From UBA2336 sp965227265 (GTDB taxonomy: Bacteria; Bacteroidota; Bacteroidia; Cytophagales; Cyclobacteriaceae), in contig OZ245738.1 of assembly GCA_965227265.1 (NCBI GenBank), positions 4,030,001 to 4,094,000 of the forward strand: a stretch of DNA of 64,000 bases. Direction: 5' to 3'. Positions 51,309 to 60,056 of this stretch are shown here, piece after piece. Position 1 is the stretch's first letter. Each line of letters opens with the position of its first letter. The notes under the pieces were generated by a model that was given only the letters and a program-made list of their open reading frames with translations, was not told where the DNA came from and ran no database searches. The position numbers and the translations under genes were made by a program.

Positions 51309-52523
51309 ATGAGAATAAAGTTGCTTCTATTTTTTGTTCTAACAGTTGGCTATGCAACGGCACAGGAAACGCCATACGTGGTTATGGTTTCGTTTGATGG
51401 TTTCCGTCACGACTATGTAGAACGGTATAACCTGCCTAATTTTAAAAGACTTATTAGTAAAGGGAGTGCAGCGGAAGCACTTATTCCTTCGTTCCCAAGT
51501 AAAACATTTCCCAATCACTATACACTTGTCACCGGTTTGTATCCGGGCAATCATGGGTTGGTGGATAATGAATTTTATGATCCCGAACAGAAAAAACTTT
51601 ATGGTATCCGGAAACGCGAAATGGTTGAAGATCCTTTTTTTTATGGAGGCACTCCGCTCTGGCAATTGGCGCAGCAGCACGGGTTGAAGTCAGCATCGTT
51701 TTATTGGGTAGGATCGGAGGCAAAAATCCTCGGTTCATTTCCTGATTATTATCGGCTGTATGATGCAAAGGTTAAAAACGAAGAACGCGTTGAGCAAACA
51801 ATTGACTGGCTAAAACTACCAGAGACAGACCGACCACATTTCATCTCGCTTTATTTTTCATTAGTAGATCACGAAGCTCATACAACAGGCCCAACTTCGA
51901 TTGAAACTCAAAAAGTTTTGCATACGGCCGATTCCCTTTTAGGAATGCTGATGAACAAGGTTGAAACGCTTAAGTTACCGGTAAACATTATTGTTGTTTC
52001 CGATCATGGCTTATATGAAATGAAACGTGAAGAAAAAGTTTTCCGATATGTTAATCAATTGATAAACACCAATAATAAATCTGTGATGTTCGCGAATGCT
52101 GGCTCGCAGGTTCACTTCTACACAAAAAATATAGACTCATTATATACTGTGTTAAAAAATCAGGAAAAGAATTTTAAAGTTTACAGGCAAGGCGAATTTC
52201 CTGAGCGCTGGTATTATAAAAATGCAAGATCAGGCAATGTTTTAATCGTTGCTGAACCCGGTACATATTTTTTAACTGCACCGAGAGATTTAAGCAAATG
52301 GGTGGAGACCGGGAACTTCGGTGAGCACGGTTATGATCCGGCTTCAACGAAAGAGGTAAATGGAATTTTCTATGCGGTGGGTCCGAACGTTAAGCAAGGC
52401 GTTACACTAAAACCTTTTGAAAATATTCATGTGTATCCATTTGTGGCGAAGATTTTAGGATTGAAGATTCCGGAAGTTGATGGAGAGGAAAAAGTTCTTG
52501 ATAAAATATATTTAAAAAGATAG
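51309..52523 (+). CDS. Secreted nucleotide pyrophosphatase/phosphodiesterase (alkaline phosphatase superfamily)
   Basis: 404 residues from the ATG at 51309 (MRIKLLLFFVLTVG); a GTG 6 bp upstream also opens the frame. Signal peptide to about residue 18. The NPP motifs are clear: VSFDGFRHDYV (first metal Asp), the nucleophile in FPSKTFPNHYTLVTGLYPGN (Thr), HAAxx-type VVSDHGLYEM, VDHEAHTTGP and EHGYDP. These enzymes cleave phosphodiesters or pyrophosphates of nucleotides or lipids in the periplasm. Ends at a strong terminator. Confidence 0.92.
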   Translation: MRIKLLLFFVLTVGYATAQETPYVVMVSFDGFRHDYVERYNLPNFKRLISKGSAAEALIPSFPSKTFPNHYTLVTGLYPGNHGLVDNEFYDPEQKKLYGIRKREMVEDPFFYGGTPLWQLAQQHGLKSASFYWVGSEAKILGSFPDYYRLYDAKVKNEERVEQTIDWLKLPETDRPHFISLYFSLVDHEAHTTGPTSIETQKVLHTADSLLGMLMNKVETLKLPVNIIVVSDHGLYEMKREEKVFRYVNQLINTNNKSVMFANAGSQVHFYTKNIDSLYTVLKNQEKNFKVYRQGEFPERWYYKNARSGNVLIVAEPGTYFLTAPRDLSKWVETGNFGEHGYDPASTKEVNGIFYAVGPNVKQGVTLKPFENIHVYPFVAKILGLKIPEVDGEEKVLDKIYLKR

Positions 52524-52556
52524 GAGCCGTATTCCTACACGGCTCCTATCTTTTTT
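52521..52556 (+). terminator. Intrinsic terminator of the NPP gene
   Basis: TAGGAGCCGT-ATTCCTAC-ACGGCTCCTA forms a perfect 10-bp stem with 8-base loop followed by TCTTTTTT. The stop codon TAG of the NPP gene is the first triplet of the stem. It may also serve the convergent lipoprotein gene. Confidence 0.88.
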
Positions 52557-53226
52557 AATAAGTATCTGAAGGCATTGAAACAGTTTGGCCACACAGATTC
52601 GCAATAGAGGAATTAGGGGAAACAATAATCGGTTTACAATCAGAATTAACAATTATCTTACCGGAAGCTTCAAGTTTGCAATTTCCTCCTGAAAAAGAAG
52701 TAATGTTTAGGGATTGCGTTTCCCAACGGTAAGCATATACACTGTACATAATCACTCCGTTTTTTAAAACATCCGTAACAGTTGTGACAAGATTTGGCAT
52801 AGTAACGGTACTTGAAGTCACGGTTGCACAAGCGGGAGCCATGATGGTGAAACCCGCCCCGTTTCCAGAAACAATAAAACCATCGGGATAACATTGCCCG
52901 GGAGTATAGTTTGCACACGTAGTCTCCCAGGTTCCCTGAATTCCATTTTGTAATTGAGCCGGAGTAGGTCCGAAAAACCAAACCGGAGTACCGAAAAAAG
53001 CACTGGACCAGCGTCCGTTTCCCTGCCACGTTAAGGCGTTGCCGACTGACCCAATAGTTCCCGGATTCATATCTCCGGTACCCGCTCCATCTGCGTGACG
53101 GGCATTTGAATTGTTATCACTTGCTTGTGGGGCAGGATCTCTTGTGGGTACTGGCTCTTCTTCTGAGCAGCTTACAAGAAATAATACAAATAACAGGAAA
53201 AGTGTTTTGAATTTTGAGTTGAACAT
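52555..53226 (-). CDS. Lipoprotein of unknown function
   Basis: 223 residues. Lipobox LFLVSC (Cys20) then an acidic, Asn/Asp-rich linker (SEEEPVPTRDPAPQASDNNS). The rest is beta-rich with several cysteines. No family recognised. It lies 38 bp downstream of the FecE-type ATPase gene in the same direction and may be cotranscribed. Surface exposure is plausible but cannot be shown. Confidence 0.6.
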   Translation of the reverse strand: MFNSKFKTLFLLFVLFLVSCSEEEPVPTRDPAPQASDNNSNARHADGAGTGDMNPGTIGSVGNALTWQGNGRWSSAFFGTPVWFFGPTPAQLQNGIQGTWETTCANYTPGQCYPDGFIVSGNGAGFTIMAPACATVTSSTVTMPNLVTTVTDVLKNGVIMYSVYAYRWETQSLNITSFSGGNCKLEASGKIIVNSDCKPIIVSPNSSIANLCGQTVSMPSDTY

Positions 53227-53264
53227 AACGTTGGGGTTAGTTTACAACTATAAGATAAGCAATT

Positions 53265-54215
53265 TTACAGTATATGCTTTATCAAATCCTGAAGCGAGTT
53301 AAAAGATACATCAGTCGCGATCCATCTCAGGTCGGAGATTTGTATGATCGTACTTGAATTTTCCGAAATAGAAAACCCGCTTCGCTCCAGCGCATTTTTC
53401 GTCCACAAATATTCAAATCCTTCACCAATCAACTTAACCGATTTATTCCGCCACGCTTCGTGCGCAACCTTTCCAGTCTTTAAATCAAATCCTTTAAACC
53501 GAAAAATTTCATCAAACGAACCATTCAACACAAGATCTTCCGGAATACCGGTAATAAGTTTTTTATCATTTCCGGCTAGCCAAATAAGATCAGCTGTTTG
53601 CAAGGCAAGATCAAGTTCATGCGTTGCAACTAAAATTGCTTTGTCCGAATTCCGCGCAAGCTTTCGCAACAGATTCATAATCTCAACCCTGTTATTCAGA
53701 TCAAGATGTGCAGTAGGTTCATCCAGCAATATTACTTGTGTGTCTTGAGCCAACGCACGTGCAATCATAGCCATCTGCAACTGACCATCGCTTAGTTCAA
53801 ATAATTTTTTGTTGCTGATATTTTGAATATGGGTGTCATGAATGGCGCGCTCAATAATTGATTTGTCTTCATCACTCAGTTTGATATCCCAATCGAGGTA
53901 TGGATATCTTCCTAATGCCACCAATTCAGCAACCGTCATGTTAACCACATTAACGCGATCTGTTAAAACAACCGAAATTGTTTTTTGGCGGTCATCCTGA
54001 GCGGAGTCGAAGGGTGCCGCGCCTGATAGAGACTTTTGCAAACCTGCTAACGTTCGTATCAACGAAGATTTTCCAATCCCGTTCGCACCCATAAAACAAA
54101 CCAGCTCGCCCGCATGAAGTTCAAGATCAATATTCTCAAACAATACGTGTTGCGTATCACCCTCTGTATACCCGACAGAAAGATTTTTTGCATGAAGTAA
54201 AATCCCCCGGCTCAT
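53265..54215 (-). CDS. FecE-type ABC transporter ATP-binding protein with repeat-encoded insert
   Basis: 316 residues. Walker A GANGIGKSSLIRT (43-55), signature LSDGQLQMAMI (141-151), Walker B VILLDEPTAHLDL (161-173) and a VATHELDL switch are all intact. Residues 66-78 (AAPFDSAQDDRQK) come from a dispersed repeat inserted in frame between the Walker A helix and the next strand. A C-terminal extension of about 70 residues is present. It drives a FecCD-like importer for iron chelates, heme or cobalamin; the substrate-binding protein is not in the window. Confidence 0.88.
   Translation of the reverse strand: MSRGILLHAKNLSVGYTEGDTQHVLFENIDLELHAGELVCFMGANGIGKSSLIRTLAGLQKSLSGAAPFDSAQDDRQKTISVVLTDRVNVVNMTVAELVALGRYPYLDWDIKLSDEDKSIIERAIHDTHIQNISNKKLFELSDGQLQMAMIARALAQDTQVILLDEPTAHLDLNNRVEIMNLLRKLARNSDKAILVATHELDLALQTADLIWLAGNDKKLITGIPEDLVLNGSFDEIFRFKGFDLKTGKVAHEAWRNKSVKLIGEGFEYLWTKNALERSGFSISENSSTIIQISDLRWIATDVSFNSLQDLIKHIL
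53988..54020. repeat. Dispersed repeat inserted in the coding frame of the ABC ATPase
   Basis: On the plus strand the sequence GTCATCCTGAGCGGAGTCGA followed by AGGGTGCC lies here; on the minus strand it is translated as PFDSAQDDR. It resembles the left arm of the palindromic element at 1243-1317. Such GTCATCCTGAGC elements are widespread between genes in Bacteroidota (from memory, not searched). The insertion keeps the frame. Confidence 0.7.
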
Positions 54216-55225
54216 ATCCTGATCTTTTTACTTCGCACAATCACCCAGATTACAACCGGAGCACCAATCAATGCCGTGATTGCATTAATCGGCAATACAA
54301 AATCATTTCCCGGCAGCCGCGTAAGAATATCACAAAACAGCATAACGATCCCACCCATTAACACAACGGCAGGAATTAATGTCTTATGATTAGTCGTATC
54401 AATAACAAGCCGTGCTAAATGTGGAACTGCCAGGCCAACAAAAGCAATCGGTCCACAGAAAGCAGTAACAACTCCGGTTAAAATACTTGTTCCTATAATA
54501 ATGAGCAGGCGTGATCTTTTTAGATTAATACCCAGGCTCATTGCGTAATTGTCCCCTAACAGCCAAACATTTAAGGGTTTGATGGAAATAACTCCGATTG
54601 CAAGCCCGATTACAACACCAATTCCCAAAATCAGGATCTCAGTCCAGTTGAGGCTGCTCATGCTTCCAAAAGTCCAGATCATATAGTATTGAATATCTTC
54701 TGCCCGGCTGATGAACTGCAGTACACTAACAATAGAGGACGTTGCTGCTCCAATCATCAACCCTATTATTAATAGAGAAACATTGTCGCGGATGCGGTGC
54801 GCAATGGCCAGTACAAGCAGGAAAATCCCCGCACACCCAACACTGGAAGCCAACGCAATAGAAAGTGAGCTTGAAAACAACGACCCCAATCCGCCAGCCA
54901 TCACAACAATGGCTACCGCCAAGCTAGCCCCGGAACTAAGCCCCAGAACATCTGGTCCAGCTAGTGGATTTCTAAATAGAGTCTGCATAAGCAAGCCTCC
55001 CAATGCCAAAGCTCCTCCAGCCAAGACGCAAGTGAAGGCTTTTGTTAGCCGAAAGTCAAAAATAATATCAGCCCAAACCGGGTTTGAAGGTTCTCCACCA
55101 GTTAAAACTTTGAGGGTTTCGGGCAGTGGAATCTTTACGCTTCCAAGAGAAATATTTACAAGAAACAGCACAATCAGCACCGAAGGCAATAGAATCCACC
55201 AGTACTTTTGCACGCTGCTTTTCAT
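54212..55225 (-). CDS. FecCD family ABC transporter permease (iron chelate/heme/cobalamin)
   Basis: 337 residues, about ten helices as in BtuC/FecCD/HmuU. Family stretches: PLAGPDVLGLSSGASLAVAI near residues 88-107 and GPIAFVGLAVPHLARLVI near 257-274, plus the coupling-helix region. It overlaps the ATPase gene by ATGA, so a permease-ATPase pair; no binding protein or TonB receptor is adjacent. It stands divergent from the ribosomal protein operon. Confidence 0.93.
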   Translation of the reverse strand: MKSSVQKYWWILLPSVLIVLFLVNISLGSVKIPLPETLKVLTGGEPSNPVWADIIFDFRLTKAFTCVLAGGALALGGLLMQTLFRNPLAGPDVLGLSSGASLAVAIVVMAGGLGSLFSSSLSIALASSVGCAGIFLLVLAIAHRIRDNVSLLIIGLMIGAATSSIVSVLQFISRAEDIQYYMIWTFGSMSSLNWTEILILGIGVVIGLAIGVISIKPLNVWLLGDNYAMSLGINLKRSRLLIIIGTSILTGVVTAFCGPIAFVGLAVPHLARLVIDTTNHKTLIPAVVLMGGIVMLFCDILTRLPGNDFVLPINAITALIGAPVVIWVIVRSKKIRI

Positions 55226-55324
55226 CCAAATGACTTAAAAACCGCGTAATAATACTGATTTTCAGGGTTTTTGTTGAACAACTTATGGCTGGCTTTACTT
55301 TCCTGAAAATTTTAGAAGTGCCCC

Positions 55325-55354
55325 TTGCTACCTACTCTTAGTTTCCTATCTTTG
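55325..55354 (+). promoter_or_regulatory. Promoter of the ribosomal protein operon (TTG-N19-TATCTTTG)
   Basis: TTG at 55325-55327, 19-base spacer, TATCTTTG at 55347-55354, the exact Bacteroidota form. The start would be near 55361, giving a leader of about 57 nt before rplC. The same layout recurs before rpsH. Confidence 0.75.
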
Positions 55355-55417
55355 CAGTCCTTTTTGGAGCCACATAGGCCCAAAATCCTGAAAAACAAGC
55401 ATTAAAAGGTTTATACC

Positions 55418-56050
55418 ATGCCTGGAATTATAGGACGCAAAGTGGGGATGACGAACGTTTATGGTCCGGAAGGCGAGAACATCGCTTGCACCGTGATCGA
55501 AGCGGGACCCTGCACCGTCACACAAGTTAAAAATGTAGAAACTGACGGATATCGTTCAGTTCAACTCGCGTTTGGCGAAAAGAAAGAGAAAAGCACTACG
55601 AAGGCTGCTCTCGGACATTTCAAGAAAGCGAACACTACTCCCAAAAAATCTTTAGTTGAGTTTCGTGATTTCCGTACTGAGTACGATGGAATTGCTGAGC
55701 TCGGCAAGCAAATCAATGTTCAGGACATCTTTAAAGAAGGCGACTTCTTAGATGCGATCGGTATCTCAAAAGGTAAAGGTTTCCAGGGCGTTGTGAAGCG
55801 TCATGGATTTGCTGGGGTGGGTGGAGCAACTCACGGTCAGCATAACCGTCTTCGTGCACCCGGTTCAATGGGTAACGCATCTTTCGCGTCACGTGTACCG
55901 AAAGGCAAGCGCTTACCAGGACGTATGGGTAGCGATCGCGTAAAAGTTGCTAACCTGAAAGTGGTTAAGATCATGGCCGATCAGAACATCATCGTGATCA
56001 GCGGCTCGGTTCCGGGCGCTATTAATTCAACTGTAATTCTCCAGAAATAA
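55418..56050 (+). CDS. rplC: Large ribosomal subunit protein L3
   Basis: 210 residues starting MPGIIGRKVGMTNVYG; the L3 loop KGKGFQGVVKRHGFAGVGGA is complete. First gene of the S10-like operon in this genome region: rpsJ, which normally precedes rplC, is not here, and the FecCD gene on the other strand ends the region. The stop overlaps the rplD start (TAATG). Confidence 0.98.
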   Translation: MPGIIGRKVGMTNVYGPEGENIACTVIEAGPCTVTQVKNVETDGYRSVQLAFGEKKEKSTTKAALGHFKKANTTPKKSLVEFRDFRTEYDGIAELGKQINVQDIFKEGDFLDAIGISKGKGFQGVVKRHGFAGVGGATHGQHNRLRAPGSMGNASFASRVPKGKRLPGRMGSDRVKVANLKVVKIMADQNIIVISGSVPGAINSTVILQK

Positions 56051-56682
56051 TGGAAGTAGCATTATTAAAATACAGTGGTGAGAAGTCAACCAAGAAGTTA
56101 ACACTTCCGGAGACTGTGTTTGGTATTGAGCCAAACGACCACGCGATATACCTGGATGTGAAAAGTTACCTCGCTAACCAGCGTCAGGGAACACACAAAT
56201 CCAAGCAGCGTAACGAAATCTCTGGTTCTTCCAGAAAGCTGAAAAAACAAAAAGGAACTGGTGGAGCCCGTGCGGGTAACATCAAGAACCCGTTGTTCAA
56301 AGGTGGTGGTCGTGTATTCGGTCCTACACCACGCGATTATTCATTCAAATTGAATAAGAAAGTAAAAGACCTGGCACGTAAGTCAGCGCTTACGTATAAG
56401 GCAAAAGACAATGCAATTGCTGTGTTGGAAGATTTCAATTTCGATTCTCCTAAGACAAGCCAGTATGTAAAATTGCTTTCAGCGATTTCATTGACTGATA
56501 AAAAGACATTGTTCGTGCTTCCTGATAATAACAAGAATGTTGTTCTGTCTGGAAGAAACATCAAGAATTCAAAAATCACCACTGCCGATCAGATCAATAC
56601 GTACGATGTGATGAATGCTAACACCATCATCTTCGTAGAGAGCTCTGTAAGCAAGATTGAAAACTTATTAAATAAAGAGTAA
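56050..56682 (+). CDS. rplD: Large ribosomal subunit protein L4
   Basis: 210 residues. The extended internal loop that lines the exit tunnel, KKQKGTGGARAGNIKNPLFK, is present near residues 62-81, as is GGGRVFGPTPRDY. In other bacteria L4 represses its own operon; no leader structure for that is evident here. It is coupled to rplC and rplW by TAATG junctions. Confidence 0.98.
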   Translation: MEVALLKYSGEKSTKKLTLPETVFGIEPNDHAIYLDVKSYLANQRQGTHKSKQRNEISGSSRKLKKQKGTGGARAGNIKNPLFKGGGRVFGPTPRDYSFKLNKKVKDLARKSALTYKAKDNAIAVLEDFNFDSPKTSQYVKLLSAISLTDKKTLFVLPDNNKNVVLSGRNIKNSKITTADQINTYDVMNANTIIFVESSVSKIENLLNKE

Positions 56683-56969
56683 TGAGTGTCCTGAAGAAAC
56701 CATTGGTTACGGAAAAAGTATCTGCTCTTAACGAAAAGGGTAAGTACGGCTTTTTCGTAGACCTCAACGCCAACAAGGTAGAAATCAAGAAGGCGGTTGA
56801 AAAGCAATATGGTGTGAACGTGACAAGCGTAAACACGATGAGCATGATGGGTAAATTAAAAACCCGTTATACGAAAACAGGTATTCTTGCTGGTCGCCAG
56901 AAGAACTACAAGAAGGCCATCGTAACGCTGGCTGAAGGCGAAGTAATTGACTTTTATAGCAACGTATAA
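56682..56969 (+). CDS. rplW: Large ribosomal subunit protein L23
   Basis: 95 residues, the usual length; LKKPLVTEKVSALNEKGKYG is the conserved beginning. It lies next to the exit tunnel and is the docking site for trigger factor and SRP in known ribosomes. Starts inside the rplD stop. Confidence 0.97.
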   Translation: MSVLKKPLVTEKVSALNEKGKYGFFVDLNANKVEIKKAVEKQYGVNVTSVNTMSMMGKLKTRYTKTGILAGRQKNYKKAIVTLAEGEVIDFYSNV

Positions 56970-56979
56970 TTTTTAGACA

Positions 56980-57804
56980 ATGGCGTTGAAGAAATTAAGA
57001 CCGATGACTCCCGGCACTCGTCACAGAGTGGCTGCATCTTTTTCAGATGTTACAACTAACATTCCGGAGAAGTCACTCGTAGTAACCCTGAAGAAATCAG
57101 GTGGACGAAACAACATGGGTAAAATGACTATGCGCTACATTGGCGGTGGTCATAAGCAGAAGCTTCGTATCATCGACTTCAAGCGCGAAAAAACTGGTGT
57201 ACCCGCTACAGTAGCAACTATTGAGTATGATCCATCACGTTCTGCACGTATTGCACTTTTGCATTATGCGGATGGTGAGAAAGCATACATTCTTGCTCCT
57301 GCAGGATTGGAAGTTGGTCAGCAACTTGTTTCAGGTGCTGATGTAGCTCCTGAAGTTGGTAATGCATTGCCACTTGCTAAGATCCCGGTAGGTACAATCG
57401 TACACAACGTGGAGATTAAGCCGGGTAAAGGTGGAGCAATTGCTCGTTCAGCTGGTTCATTTGTTCAGTTGCTTGCTCGTGAGAACGGAGTAGCAACCTT
57501 GAAAATGCCTTCAGGTGAAATGCGTAACGTATTAGATCGTTGCATCGCGACAGTAGGAACTGTTTCGAACGCAGATCACATGAACGAAAGCTTGGGTAAA
57601 GCAGGTCGTAACCGTTGGAAGGGTATCCGTCCACGTACACGTCCGGTAGCGATGAACCCGGTTGATCACCCGATGGGTGGAGGTGAAGGACGTGCGTCAG
57701 GTGGACATCCACGCTCACGTAACGGCTTGCTGTCAAAAGGTAAGAAAACCCGTCACCCGAATAAGTATTCTGATGGTTTGATCATTTCTAGACGTAAAAA
57801 ATAA
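56980..57804 (+). CDS. rplB: Large ribosomal subunit protein L2
   Basis: 274 residues. The peptidyl-transferase-proximal histidine region NPVDHPMGGGEGRASGGHPR is intact near residues 224-243. Ten bp after rplW; stop overlaps rpsS start (TAATG). Confidence 0.98.
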   Translation: MALKKLRPMTPGTRHRVAASFSDVTTNIPEKSLVVTLKKSGGRNNMGKMTMRYIGGGHKQKLRIIDFKREKTGVPATVATIEYDPSRSARIALLHYADGEKAYILAPAGLEVGQQLVSGADVAPEVGNALPLAKIPVGTIVHNVEIKPGKGGAIARSAGSFVQLLARENGVATLKMPSGEMRNVLDRCIATVGTVSNADHMNESLGKAGRNRWKGIRPRTRPVAMNPVDHPMGGGEGRASGGHPRSRNGLLSKGKKTRHPNKYSDGLIISRRKK

Positions 57805-58073
57805 TGGGACGTTCGATAAAAAAAGGACCGTATTGCGATGCAAGACTTACTAAGAAAGTAGAAGTCGCAGAAAAGTCTGGCAAGAAGTCAGTGATAAAGA
57901 CCTGGTCACGCAGATCAACAATTATCCCTGAAATGATCAGCCACACGTTCGCAGTGCACAACGGAAATAAATTTATTCCTGTTTATGTGACAGAGAACAT
58001 GGTAGGCCACAAGCTTGGTGAATTTGCACCAACTCGTACTTACAGAGGTCACTCAGGTAACAGAAAAGATTAA
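57804..58073 (+). CDS. rpsS: Small ribosomal subunit protein S19
   Basis: 89 residues, MGRSIKKGPYCDARLTKKVE at the start and KLGEFAPTRTYRGH near the end are conserved. S19 pairs with S13 in the small-subunit head. Confidence 0.98.
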   Translation: MGRSIKKGPYCDARLTKKVEVAEKSGKKSVIKTWSRRSTIIPEMISHTFAVHNGNKFIPVYVTENMVGHKLGEFAPTRTYRGHSGNRKD

Positions 58074-58087
58074 TCGCTAAGTGAATC

Positions 58088-58555
58088 ATGGAAGCTGTAG
58101 CTAAAAAAACTAAAAAGTCAGTTCTCAAAAGAGAGAAACGTGATGCTCGTAAGGAAGCGGCTAAAACCGGTCCTGTAACAGCACGGTTGGTAAACGTACC
58201 AACATCACCACGTAAGATGAGACTGGTTGCGGATTTGATCCGTGGCGTTCGTGTTAACCAGGCATTGAACATTTTAAAATATGAGCCGAAAGTTGGCGCT
58301 GCCAAACTGGAGAAGCTTCTCCTGTCTGCGATCTCTAACTGGTCAGCTAAAAACTCAGAAGAGAAGCTTGAAGAAGCAGACCTTTTTGTGAAAGAAATTT
58401 TTGTAGATGGTGGTCGTATCCTTAAAAGATTACGCCCGGCTCCGCAAGGACGTGCACACCGCGTTCGCAAGCGTTCAAACCACGTGACATTAGTGGTTGA
58501 CAGCTTGAAGAAAGTTGGCACTGAAGTAAAATCAACTGAAAAAGAAACCAAGTAG
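58088..58555 (+). CDS. rplV: Large ribosomal subunit protein L22
   Basis: 155 residues, longer than the 110 of Escherichia coli. A basic N-terminal extension of about 30 residues (KKTKKSVLKREKRDARKEAA) precedes the core (ARLVNVPTSPRKMRLVADLI), and the C-terminus is slightly extended. The tunnel loop KRLRPAPQGRAHRVRKRSNH is present. Confidence 0.97.
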   Translation: MEAVAKKTKKSVLKREKRDARKEAAKTGPVTARLVNVPTSPRKMRLVADLIRGVRVNQALNILKYEPKVGAAKLEKLLLSAISNWSAKNSEEKLEEADLFVKEIFVDGGRILKRLRPAPQGRAHRVRKRSNHVTLVVDSLKKVGTEVKSTEKETK

Positions 58556-58558
58556 GTA

Positions 58559-59404
58559 ATGGGACAAAAGATTAACCCTGTAGGATTCAGATTAGGCGTA
58601 GTTCGCGGTTGGGATTCCAACTGGTTCGGAGGCAGCAGCTTCTCTGACAAGCTTGTTGAAGATCACAAGATCCGCAAGTACGTTGACGCTCGTATCCAGA
58701 AAGGTGGTATCGCGAAAGTGGTTATCGAAAGAACATTAAAGCGCATTACCCTTACTATTCATACTGCACGTCCGGGCGTTGTTATCGGAAAAGGCGGTAC
58801 TGAAGTAGATAAGATCAAAGAAGAATTGAAGAAGCTTACGGGCAAAGATGTTCAGATCAACATCTTTGAAATTAAACGTCCTGAGTTGGATGCGAAATTG
58901 GTAGGTGAATCTATTGCACAACAAATCGAGGCACGTATCTCTTACAAGCGTGCCATGAAACAAGCAATTGCTTCAGCGATCCGTGTAGGTGCAGAAGGTA
59001 TTAAGATTAAAACGTCAGGTCGTTTGGCAGGTGCTGATATGGCCCGTACGGAACAATATAAAGAAGGACGTATTCCATTGCACACGTTACGTGCTGACAT
59101 TGACTACGCAATTTCTGAAGCACAAACTGTTTACGGTAAGATCGGTATCAAAGTATGGATCTTCAAAGGTGAAGTTTACGGTAAGCGTGATCTTTCACCT
59201 AACATCGGAGCAGTAGCTAATGCACAACAAGGTGGCGCACAACAAGGCGGACCAAGAGGTGGTGGCAATGAGCGCGGTGGCGACAGAAGAGGAAGAGGTG
59301 GAGATAACCGTGGCGGAAGTCGTGGTGGCGATAACAGAGGTGGCGGTCGTGGTGGTGACAGCAGAGGTGCTGGAGCTGGTGCGCGTGGCCCGAGAAAAAA
59401 TTAA
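58559..59404 (+). CDS. rpsC: Small ribosomal subunit protein S3 with RGG-rich C-terminal tail
   Basis: 281 residues; the S3 core ends near residue 218, with the KH domain GVVIGKGGTEVDKIKEEL intact. Residues 219-281 are a low-complexity tail of near-repeats RGGDNRGG, SRGGDNRGGG, RGGDSRG, preceded by AQQGGAQQGGPRGGG. RGG tails bind RNA in other proteins. S3 sits at the mRNA entry channel, so the tail may contact mRNA; this is inference. Spacing is 3 bp after rplV. Confidence 0.97.
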   Translation: MGQKINPVGFRLGVVRGWDSNWFGGSSFSDKLVEDHKIRKYVDARIQKGGIAKVVIERTLKRITLTIHTARPGVVIGKGGTEVDKIKEELKKLTGKDVQINIFEIKRPELDAKLVGESIAQQIEARISYKRAMKQAIASAIRVGAEGIKIKTSGRLAGADMARTEQYKEGRIPLHTLRADIDYAISEAQTVYGKIGIKVWIFKGEVYGKRDLSPNIGAVANAQQGGAQQGGPRGGGNERGGDRRGRGGDNRGGSRGGDNRGGGRGGDSRGAGAGARGPRKN

Positions 59405-59429
59405 TTAAGCACTCGTAAAGTATACAGTA

Positions 59430-59849
59430 ATGTTACAACCGAAACGTACCAAGTTCAGAAAGATGCAGAAAGGCCGCGTGAAAGGCATTGCCACACGTGG
59501 ACACTCTTTGGCTTTCGGATCTTTTGGTCTTAAATCACTGGAGGCAGGCTGGATCACAGCTCGTCAGTTAGAAGCAGCGCGTATCGCGGTAACCCGTGCT
59601 ATGAAGCGTGAAGGTCAGGTGTGGATTCGTATTTTCCCTGACAAACCTATCACGCGTAAACCTGCCGAAGTTCGTATGGGTAAAGGTAAAGGTGCTCCTG
59701 AATATTGGGTAGCGGTTATCAAGCCAGGAACAATCCTGTTCGAAGCGGGTGGTGTTGATCGTGCAACAGCACGTGAAGCAATGCGCTTGGCTGAAGGTAA
59801 GCTTCCGTTCAAAACGAAGTTCACAGTTAGAAGGGATCACGTAGAGTAA
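59430..59849 (+). CDS. rplP: Large ribosomal subunit protein L16
   Basis: 139 residues, MLQPKRTKFRKMQKGRVKGI start and GKGKGAPEYWVAVIKPGTIL are conserved. It binds near the A-site finger. Confidence 0.98.
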   Translation: MLQPKRTKFRKMQKGRVKGIATRGHSLAFGSFGLKSLEAGWITARQLEAARIAVTRAMKREGQVWIRIFPDKPITRKPAEVRMGKGKGAPEYWVAVIKPGTILFEAGGVDRATAREAMRLAEGKLPFKTKFTVRRDHVE

Positions 59850-59856
59850 TTAAGTC

Positions 59857-60051
59857 ATGAAGACAAAAGAAATAACAGCGTTGGATGCTAAGGAGCTCAA
59901 CGAAAAAATCGGAGTAGAGAAAGAGACCTTGCGTAAGATGAAATTTGCGCACCAAGTGTCTGCGATCGAGAACCCGATGAAAATGAAGGAAACACGCAAG
60001 CTTATCGCTCGTCTTAAGACTGAGTTGAGAGCTAAAGAAATTCAAAAATAA
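59857..60051 (+). CDS. rpmC: Large ribosomal subunit protein L29
   Basis: 64 residues, helical, with the typical ending ENPMKMKETRKLIARLKTEL. Lies at the exit tunnel near L23. Seven bp after rplP. Confidence 0.95.
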   Translation: MKTKEITALDAKELNEKIGVEKETLRKMKFAHQVSAIENPMKMKETRKLIARLKTELRAKEIQK

Positions 60052-60056
60052 TTCCT

